This document shows, piece after piece, positions 1 through 6,513 of a DNA stretch of 7,767 nucleotides. The position numbers were made by a program, and so were the translations under genes. The stretch is from Pseudomonadota bacterium (GTDB lineage: Bacteria > Pseudomonadota > Alphaproteobacteria > Rhizobiales > Rhizobiaceae): assembly GCA_023435335.1 (NCBI GenBank), contig JAEYRU010000201.1:1-7767 (forward strand). Reading direction: 5' to 3'. Each line of letters starts with the position of its first letter. The stretch's first letter is position 1. The notes below the pieces were generated by a model. It was not told the origin of the DNA. It searched no databases and saw only the letters and a program-made list of their open reading frames with translations.

Positions 1-1211
1 TGGTGGTGAACCCGGTCACCATCGGCCCGGACGCGACGCTGGCCGACGCCCGCGCCTTGATGGCCGCGCACCGGATCTCCGGCATCCCTGTCGTCGCCAA
101 TGGCGGCCTGGGCGGCCCTGTCACCGGCAGGCTGGTCGGCATCCTCACAAACCGCGATGTGCGGTTCGCCTCAAACCCGCTGCAGCCCGTGCGCGAACTG
201 ATGACGCACCGCGATCTCGTCACCGTGTCGGAGAACGTCAGCCAGGAGGAAGCCCGCCGCCTCCTGCACCAGCACCGCATCGAGAAGCTGCTGGTCGTCG
301 ACGGGCAGGGTAACTGCGTCGGCCTCATCACCGTCAAGGACATGGAGAAGGCGCAGCTCAATCCGCACGCTACCAAGGACGCGCAGGGCAGGCTGCGCGT
401 CGCCGCCGCCACCACCGTCGGCGATGACGGCATCGAGCGTTCCGAACGGCTGATCGAGGCCGGCGTCGACCTGCTCGTCATCGACACCGCCCACGGCCAC
501 TCGCAGCGTGTTCTCGACGCCGTCACACGCGCCAAGAAGCTTTCCAACTCGGTGCGCATCATCGCGGGCAACGTGGCAACCGCCGAAGGCACCAGGGCTC
601 TCGTCGACGCCGGCGCCGACGCCGTCAAGATAGGCATCGGCCCCGGTTCCATATGCACGACGCGTATCGTGGCGGGCGTCGGTGTGCCGCAGCTCTCGGC
701 CATCATGGCCGCCGCCGAGGAGGCAGACAGGCAGGGCGTGGCGGTGATCGCCGACGGAGGCATCAAGTTCTCGGGCGATCTTGCCAAGGCGCTCGCCGCC
801 GGGGCCCGCGCGGCGATGATAGGTTCGCTGCTCGCCGGCACCGACGAAAGCCCGGGCGAGGTCTACCTCCACCAGGGCCGGTCCTACAAATCCTACCGCG
901 GCATGGGCTCCGTCGGCGCCATGGCGCGCGGCTCCGCCGACCGCTACTTCCAGGCCGAGGTTCGCGACACGCTCAAGCTCGTGCCGGAGGGCATCGAGGG
1001 CCAGGTGCCTTACAAGGGACCGGTGGCGGGCGTCCTCCACCAGCTCGCCGGCGGGCTGCGGGCGGCGATGGGCTATGTCGGCGCCGCCAATCTGGAGGAG
1101 CTGCGCCAGAAGGCGACCTTCGTGCGCATTTCGTCGGCCGGCCTGCGCGAGAGCCATGCCCACGACGTGACCATCACCCGCGAGAGCCCGAATTATCCGG
1201 GCGGCATCTAG
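1..1211 (+). CDS. guaB: Inosine-5'-monophosphate dehydrogenase (IMPDH), 5'-truncated by window edge
   Basis: IMPDH oxidises IMP to XMP with NAD+, the committed step of guanine nucleotide synthesis in the cytoplasm. The first full codon is at base 3, and 402 residues are visible. Family members are about 500 residues, so roughly 100 N-terminal residues lie outside the window; the GTG at 3 is not the start. Visible residues 1-115 are the paired CBS (Bateman) domains inserted in the barrel. They are followed by the (beta/alpha)8 catalytic core. The catalytic loop reads GPGSICTTRIVAGVGVPQ, with the thioimidate-forming Cys at visible residue 218 (codon 654-656). DGGIKFSGD (251-259) binds the IMP phosphate, and the mobile flap YRGMGSVGAMARGSADRYF (298-316) is intact. 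The frame ends cleanly at TAG 1209-1211. It is convergent with katG. No defect is visible and the identification is essentially certain. Confidence 0.97.
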   Translation, partial: VVNPVTIGPDATLADARALMAAHRISGIPVVANGGLGGPVTGRLVGILTNRDVRFASNPLQPVRELMTHRDLVTVSENVSQEEARRLLHQHRIEKLLVVDGQGNCVGLITVKDMEKAQLNPHATKDAQGRLRVAAATTVGDDGIERSERLIEAGVDLLVIDTAHGHSQRVLDAVTRAKKLSNSVRIIAGNVATAEGTRALVDAGADAVKIGIGPGSICTTRIVAGVGVPQLSAIMAAAEEADRQGVAVIADGGIKFSGDLAKALAAGARAAMIGSLLAGTDESPGEVYLHQGRSYKSYRGMGSVGAMARGSADRYFQAEVRDTLKLVPEGIEGQVPYKGPVAGVLHQLAGGLRAAMGYVGAANLEELRQKATFVRISSAGLRESHAHDVTITRESPNYPGGI

Positions 1212-1263
1212 GGCGGAGCTTCGCGCGGTCGCTTGGCGGGCCGCGTGAATCCCTGAATGGAAA

Positions 1264-1289
1264 ACGGGCGCGGATTGCTCCGCGCCCGT
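1264..1289 (-). terminator. Intrinsic terminator of katG
   Basis: This is a perfect 11-bp inverted repeat (ACGGGCGCGGA / TCCGCGCCCGT) with a 4-nt loop at 1275-1278. Read on the minus strand, the stem is followed by TTTT (the AAAA of 1261-1264), so it is a well-formed Rho-independent terminator 26 nt beyond the katG stop. On the plus strand no T-run follows the stem, so any effect on guaB read-through would be weaker. It sits between the two convergent genes. Confidence 0.85.
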
Positions 1290-1314
1290 CCGCCATCCAG
1301 GGAGGATGCTGCGG

Positions 1315-3518
<2,204 letters not shown>

Positions 3519-3553
3519 GAAAATCTCTCCCGTCGGTTTGCCGCCGCTGAATT

Positions 3554-3572
3554 GTCTAGAATGCCTCCAGAC
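3554..3572. promoter_or_regulatory. LysR-type box (GTCT-N11-AGAC), possible OxyR site
   Basis: GTCT (3554-3557) and AGAC (3569-3572) form a perfect dyad with an 11-nt spacer, fitting the general T-N11-A recognition rule of LysR-type regulators. It overlaps the candidate katG -10 and start point, where a bound protein would be expected to repress katG. A second site nearer oxyR would be needed for activation. The assignment to OxyR is inferred from proximity. Confidence 0.35.
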
Positions 3573-3597
3573 TAGCGGCAGAAGTCGATAATTTCAA
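3569..3597 (-). promoter_or_regulatory. Candidate sigma70-type katG promoter
   Basis: On the minus strand, TTGAAA (3592-3597) is followed after exactly 17 nt by TAGTCT (3569-3574), the best -35/-10 pair I find between katG and oxyR. Transcription would begin near 3562, leaving a leader of about 44 nt that carries the GGGAG ribosome site. The -35 is strong and the -10 weak, as expected for an activator-dependent promoter. This is inferred from the sequence only. Confidence 0.45.
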
Positions 3598-3624
3598 ATT
3601 GTGTTTTCTGTTGCGTTCGATAAT
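3585..3624. repeat. Direct repeat TCGATAAT, two copies 32 bp apart
   Basis: TCGATAAT occurs at 3585-3592 and again at 3617-3624 in the katG-oxyR control region. The 32-bp period is close to three helical turns, so both copies face the same side of the DNA. Between them lies the palindrome AATTTCAAATT (3590-3600), which covers the candidate katG -35. Each copy also contains GATAAT, a five-of-six match to a -10 box on the plus strand, so the repeat may be promoter-related, operator-related or both. Confidence 0.4.
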
Positions 3625-3634
3625 CTGCGGCTAT
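3619..3634 (+). promoter_or_regulatory. Candidate oxyR -10 box overlapped by an OxyR-like half site
   Basis: GATAAT (3619-3624) resembles a -10 box; I see no good -35 at standard spacing. Starting one base in, ATAA-N7-CTAT (3620-3634) differs by one base from the ATAG-N7-CTAT half operator described for E. coli OxyR, and its right arm covers the oxyR ATG. The other half of the tetrad matches poorly (ATTG at 3598, TGTT at 3609). If real, it would give autoregulation and activation of katG from upstream. A start point near 3631 would leave almost no leader. Confidence 0.3.
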
Positions 3635-4616
3635 GATACGGCTAACGATCAGGCAGATGGAATATTTCGAGGCGCTGGCCGAAGCGCAGCATTTCGGTCG
3701 TGCGGCCGAGCTCGCCGGCGTCACCCAGCCGGCGCTGTCGGCGCAGATCTCCGAGATGGAGCAGCGGCTGGGCTGCCTGCTGTTCGAGCGCGGCGGCCGT
3801 GGCGTGCGGCTGACGGAGGAAGCGCAGATGATGCGGCCTCGCATTGCCCGCATCCTCACCGAACTGCGCGACCTCGAAGCGGCGGCGCAACGCGGCCGGC
3901 GCGCTCTGGAAGGGCGGTTCCGGCTCGGCATCATCCCCACCGTCGCGCCCTATCTGCTGCCGCGCATGCTGCCGCGGATCAGGGAGCGCTTCCCGGCGCT
4001 GCGGCTGGAACTGATGGAGGCCGTAACCGAGAGGCTGGTCGAGGAGACCGTCGGCGGCAGGCTCGACGGCTTCATCGCCGCCCTGCCGATCGAGCACCCG
4101 CTGATCTGCAGCGAGACGCTGTTCACCGACCGCTTCTTCCTCGCCGTGCCGGAGGGTGATCCCGGCTTCGTCGAGCCGCCGGTTCCGCCCGAAAGCCCGG
4201 CGCTGGAGCGGCTTATGCTGCTGGCCGAAGGCCATTGCATGCGCGACCAGGCGCTGGCCGTATGCGGGAAGGTGAGGCCGTCCGCGATGAGCAACTACGG
4301 CGCGACCAGCCTGACCACCCTGCTGCAGATGGTGGCGCACGGCCACGGCCTGACGCTGGTCCCAGAAATGGCTGTTGGCGACGGCATCTCGGCCGCGATC
4401 AGCATCGTTCCTTTCGCTGACCCGATGCCTTCGCGCACCATCGGCCTTGCCTGCCGGAAGAACAGTTCGCGGCAGGAGGAATGCCTGCTGCTGGCCGAGC
4501 TGCTGCGCGAGTTCGGCAACCCGTCAGACGAGGCCGGCCATGGCGAGCGCGAACCAGAGCCACATCAGGGCCAGCAGGACGACACCGGCCCGGAAGCTGT
4601 AGTTGCGGTGCTTTAG
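3633..4616 (+). CDS. oxyR: OxyR, LysR-family peroxide sensor and transcriptional regulator
   Basis: A 327-residue LysR-type DNA-binding protein. The N-terminal winged helix-turn-helix is at about residues 5-63 (RAAELAGVTQPALSAQISEM), followed by a linker helix and a substrate-binding-like sensor domain (about 95-292). Cys202 and Cys211 in GHCMRDQALAVC match Cys199 and Cys208 of E. coli OxyR in spacing and context; H2O2 joins that pair in a disulfide and switches on target genes. ATG 3633 is chosen because it places the helix-turn-helix as in other OxyR proteins, although no clear ribosome site precedes it. It is divergent from katG, an arrangement known in rhizobia and agrobacteria, so katG is its likely target. 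Homology seems to end near residue 294. The remaining tail of about 33 residues, rich in Glu, Gln, Pro and Gly, is antisense to the end of the MAPEG gene and reaches TAG 4614-4616, suggesting that an earlier stop was lost. Confidence 0.92.
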   Translation: MIRLTIRQMEYFEALAEAQHFGRAAELAGVTQPALSAQISEMEQRLGCLLFERGGRGVRLTEEAQMMRPRIARILTELRDLEAAAQRGRRALEGRFRLGIIPTVAPYLLPRMLPRIRERFPALRLELMEAVTERLVEETVGGRLDGFIAALPIEHPLICSETLFTDRFFLAVPEGDPGFVEPPVPPESPALERLMLLAEGHCMRDQALAVCGKVRPSAMSNYGATSLTTLLQMVAHGHGLTLVPEMAVGDGISAAISIVPFADPMPSRTIGLACRKNSSRQEECLLLAELLREFGNPSDEAGHGEREPEPHQGQQDDTGPEAVVAVL

Positions 4617-4943
4617 CTTGTTCGTCGTCAGGTGGACGAAGGCGTGGGCGTATCGCGACACCACGAAGAGCCAGCCCAGCACCAGCGGCACGACCGACAC
4701 CGCGCCGATCGCGTGCAGCGCCAGGCAGAAGACGTGGAATAGGACCGGCGCCTCGAACTGGTTCATCAGGTTGTTGGCGGCGGTCATCGAGTATTCGGGC
4801 TCGCTGGCGCGCTGCCGGTATTCGGCCGGTTTGGCCGCCCCCGTGCTCACAGCGGCATAGCGGCGCCTGCCGAGCACGACATAGACCACGAAGACCAGCA
4901 GCACGTGGCCGAGCATCGGCCAGAAGATGGCTGTCTGTGTCAT
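4524..4943 (-). CDS. MAPEG-family integral membrane protein
   Basis: A 139-residue, strongly hydrophobic protein of the MAPEG family (membrane-associated proteins in eicosanoid and glutathione metabolism). Some members are glutathione transferases or peroxidases, but many bacterial ones have no assigned substrate. Membrane segments lie at about 6-25, 66-97 (long enough for two passes) and 119-137. The family-typical stretch NNLMNQFEAPVLFHVF (57-72) follows the first loop, and a basic segment TTNKLKHRNYSFR (106-118) precedes the last helix. The start at 4941-4943 has a strong AAGGGGG ribosome site (4950-4956) 6 nt upstream. The gene is convergent with oxyR and overlaps its last 93 bp, and it shares a 95-bp intergenic region with the divergent Rrf2 gene. 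The redox neighbourhood fits a thiol or peroxide role, but the substrate cannot be told from the sequence. Confidence 0.88.
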   Translation of the reverse strand: MTQTAIFWPMLGHVLLVFVVYVVLGRRRYAAVSTGAAKPAEYRQRASEPEYSMTAANNLMNQFEAPVLFHVFCLALHAIGAVSVVPLVLGWLFVVSRYAHAFVHLTTNKLKHRNYSFRAGVVLLALMWLWFALAMAGLV

Positions 4944-4949
4944 CGGTTT

Positions 4950-4956
4950 CCCCCTT
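4950..4956 (-). promoter_or_regulatory. Ribosome binding site of the MAPEG gene
   Basis: On the minus strand AAGGGGG lies 6 nt before the ATG at 4941-4943. It is the strongest such site in this intergenic region and fixes the start. The divergent Rrf2 gene has nothing comparable. Confidence 0.7.
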
Positions 4957-4970
4957 GATTCTGCGCATCA

Positions 4971-5000
4971 GCTTCGCAGTTCCCGGAGCCCGGGTGAAGC
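4971..5000. repeat. Nested inverted repeat in the MAPEG/Rrf2 intergenic region
   Basis: The outer arms GCTTC (4971-4975) and GAAGC (4996-5000) enclose the inner arms CCCGG (4982-4986) and CCGGG (4990-4994) around an AGC loop. The single-stranded parts are unequal (6 nt and 1 nt), so as RNA this is a bulged hairpin. It would lie in the 5' leader of the MAPEG transcript, 15 nt beyond its ribosome site, or act as a protein-binding dyad on DNA. There is no T-run, so it does not look like a terminator. Confidence 0.3.
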
Positions 5001-5003
5001 GTC

Positions 5004-5032
5004 TTGATCTCCGCAGAATTCGTAACTATGTA
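5004..5032 (+). promoter_or_regulatory. Candidate promoter of the Rrf2-flavoprotein unit
   Basis: TTGATC (5004-5009), a 17-nt spacer and TATGTA (5027-5032) make a plausible -35/-10 pair. The expected start point, about 7 nt further, falls on or beside the ATG at 5039. The mRNA would then be leaderless, in agreement with the lack of any ribosome site before that codon. The -10 match is only partial, so this is tentative. Confidence 0.35.
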
Positions 5033-5040
5033 AGTTACAT
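5022..5040. promoter_or_regulatory. Palindromic operator candidate overlapping the Rrf2 gene start codon
   Basis: Two perfect dyads interlock here. One is GTAACT-N5-AGTTAC (5022-5038). The other is ATGTAA-G-TTACAT (5028-5040), whose last two bases are the first two of the start codon at 5039. Together they cover the candidate -10. Dyads of this size and AT content in otherwise GC-rich DNA are typical operators of dimeric winged-helix repressors. The adjoining Rrf2 gene is the obvious binder, giving autorepression of itself and the flavoprotein; the divergent MAPEG gene could share the site. Confidence 0.6.
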
Positions 5041-5497
5041 GAGAAACGACACGCGACTTTCGGGAATGCTCCACGTGCTGCTGCACATGGCAGGTACGGG
5101 CAAGCCGATGACCTCGGCGCAACTGGCCGGCTACCTCGGCACCAACGCGGTGGTGGTGCGGCGCACCATGTCGGGGCTGCGCGAAGCCGGAATCGTGCGC
5201 TCCGAGAAGGGTCATGGCGGCGGCTGGACGCTGGCGCGCGAACTGTCGGCGATCAGTCTCGGCGACGTTTACGCGGCACTCGGCGCTCCGGTGCTGTTTG
5301 CGATCGGCAACCGCAACGAAAACCCCAACTGCCTGGTCGAGAAGGCGGTGAACGCCGCGCTGGGCGAGACGCTGCGTGAGGCGGAGGCAATCGTCGTCAA
5401 GCGACTCGCGGCGGTCAGCCTCGCGGACATCGCCGCCGACTTCGGCGAGCGCATGCTCGAATTCCATAATGTGATGAACAGGAAGGGTAACAAGTGA
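5039..5497 (+). CDS. Rrf2-family winged-helix transcriptional regulator
   Basis: A 152-residue Rrf2-family protein of usual length. The winged helix-turn-helix spans about residues 8-68 (LAGYLGTNAVVVRRTMSGLR, then the wing EKGHGGGWTLAR), followed by a long helical dimerisation region. Fe-S members such as IscR and NsrR carry three clustered cysteines; here Cys98 (NPNC) is the only cysteine. A 2Fe-2S cluster of the usual kind is therefore unlikely, and thiol-based sensing or ligand sensing is more plausible. ATG 5039 is chosen because it puts the first helix where family members have it. The same frame is open far upstream without resemblance to anything. No ribosome site precedes the ATG, which lies in a palindromic operator candidate. 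Its TGA shares one base with the ATG of the next gene, indicating co-transcription and translational coupling. By position it probably represses itself and the flavoprotein. Confidence 0.88.
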   Translation: MRNDTRLSGMLHVLLHMAGTGKPMTSAQLAGYLGTNAVVVRRTMSGLREAGIVRSEKGHGGGWTLARELSAISLGDVYAALGAPVLFAIGNRNENPNCLVEKAVNAALGETLREAEAIVVKRLAAVSLADIAADFGERMLEFHNVMNRKGNK

Positions 5498-6387
5498 TGT
5501 ACGATGTGATCGTTGCCGGCGGAAGCTATGCCGGCATGGCCTCCGCGCTGCAGCTCGCCCGGGCGCGGTGCAAGGTGCTGGTGATCGACACCGGGCAGCG
5601 GCGCAACCGCTTCGCGGCGTCCTCGCGCGGTTTTCTGACCCGCGACGGAGAGGCGCCGGGCGAGATCGCAACCAGGGCGAAGGAACAGCTGCTCGACTAC
5701 CCAACGGTGACCTGGGTAGAGGGGAAGGCGTCGAACGCTTCCGGCCGAACCGACGCGTTCGCGGTGCGGACCGACGACGGAGGGACGCACGAGGCCCGCC
5801 GCCTTGTGCTGGCGACCGGCATTGTCGACATTCTGCCGGACGTGCCGGGCCTCGCCGATCGCTGGGGGAAGACCGTCTTCCACTGCCCCTATTGCCACGG
5901 CTACGAGCTTAACCAGGGAAAGCTGGGCGTGCTGGCCGTCGATCCGGTCTCGATGCACCAGGCGCTGATGCTGCCGGACTGGGGCACGACCACCCTCTTC
6001 ACCAATGGCGCGTTCGCGCCGGACGATCAGGAGAAGGCGCAGCTCGCGGCGCGGGGAGTTTCGATAGAAACCACGCCGGTGGCGTCGGCCAGCGGCGATG
6101 AGGGTATCTCGCTTCAGCTCACGGATGGGCGCAACTTTGATCTCGACGGGCTTTTCGTCGCGCCGCGCATGGCGCATGCCAGCCCGCTCGCGCACCAGCT
6201 CGGCTGCCGCATGGAAGAATGGGCGCTGGGTTCGTGGATCGCTACCGACGGCATGAAGGCGACCTCGGTCGACGGCGTCTTCGCGGCAGGCGATGCCGCC
6301 CGCATGGCCGGATCGGTCACTTTCGCCGTGGCCGACGGAGCGCAGGCCGGCTTCGCCACGCATCGCTCGCTGATGTTCCCCGGCTGA
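5497..6387 (+). CDS. FAD-dependent thioredoxin-reductase-like oxidoreductase (CXXC)
   Basis: A 296-residue flavoprotein of the low-molecular-weight thioredoxin reductase fold. The N-terminal Rossmann FAD site is DVIVAGGSYAGMASALQLA (3-21). LVLATG (103-108) is the second FAD contact, and VFAAGDAARMAG (261-272) is the C-terminal FAD motif. The redox pair is Cys130 and Cys133 in HCPYCHGYE, placed like the CXXC of TrxB. The middle domain, which in TrxB binds NADPH through GGGDSA and HRR motifs, instead reads GVLAVDPVSMHQA (144-156) and TTLFTNG (165-171), with neither motif recognisable. The electron donor may therefore not be NADPH. ATG 5497 is chosen over GTG 5494 because it overlaps the upstream TGA and lies 10 nt after GGAAGG (5481-5486). 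It is the second gene of the Rrf2 unit. It probably reduces or oxidises a disulfide or small thiol; the substrate is unknown. Confidence 0.87.
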   Translation: MYDVIVAGGSYAGMASALQLARARCKVLVIDTGQRRNRFAASSRGFLTRDGEAPGEIATRAKEQLLDYPTVTWVEGKASNASGRTDAFAVRTDDGGTHEARRLVLATGIVDILPDVPGLADRWGKTVFHCPYCHGYELNQGKLGVLAVDPVSMHQALMLPDWGTTTLFTNGAFAPDDQEKAQLAARGVSIETTPVASASGDEGISLQLTDGRNFDLDGLFVAPRMAHASPLAHQLGCRMEEWALGSWIATDGMKATSVDGVFAAGDAARMAGSVTFAVADGAQAGFATHRSLMFPG

Positions 6388-6391
6388 GGGA

Positions 6392-6419
6392 AGGGGCGCG
6401 GCGTAACCGCGCTGCCCCT
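6392..6419 (+). terminator. GC-rich hairpin after the flavoprotein gene, weak terminator candidate
   Basis: Five bases past the TGA, the inner arms GCGCGG (6396-6401) and CCGCGC (6407-6412) pair around CGTAA, and AGGG (6392-6395) can pair with CCCT (6416-6419) across a 3-nt bulge. No T-run follows, so this is not a standard intrinsic terminator. It may slow polymerase or protect the 3' end. Read-through into the methyltransferase gene is possible. Confidence 0.35.
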
Positions 6420-6441
6420 GAATCTCCGCTGAATCTCCGCT
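6420..6441 (+). repeat. Perfect 11-bp tandem duplication
   Basis: GAATCTCCGCT occurs twice head to tail (6420-6430, 6431-6441) directly after the hairpin. A looser near-repeat (CGCCCGGCT then TGCCCGGCC, 6442-6459) follows. The block is noncoding and most simply a replication-slippage duplication. It lies at the right-hand border of the redox gene block. Confidence 0.7.
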
Positions 6442-6513
6442 CGCCCGGCTTGCCCGGCCTTCCTTCTCGGCATAGCAGTGTGCGCGAGACGGGTTCGCCG
6501 GGAGAAGTTGATC

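Noticed and set aside
3..5. GTG at base 3 as the guaB start
   Set aside because: The protein would begin inside the first CBS domain without the first part of the barrel; the gene simply continues beyond the window.
4481..5038. Long N-terminal extension of the Rrf2 gene to 4481
   Set aside because: The extension is Arg/Pro/Ala-rich shadow sequence across the oxyR end and the MAPEG gene; the family's first helix aligns with the ATG at 5039.
5494..5496. GTG 5494 as the flavoprotein start
   Set aside because: The ATG immediately after it gives the usual short lead into the FAD motif, one-base overlap with the upstream stop and better spacing to GGAAGG.
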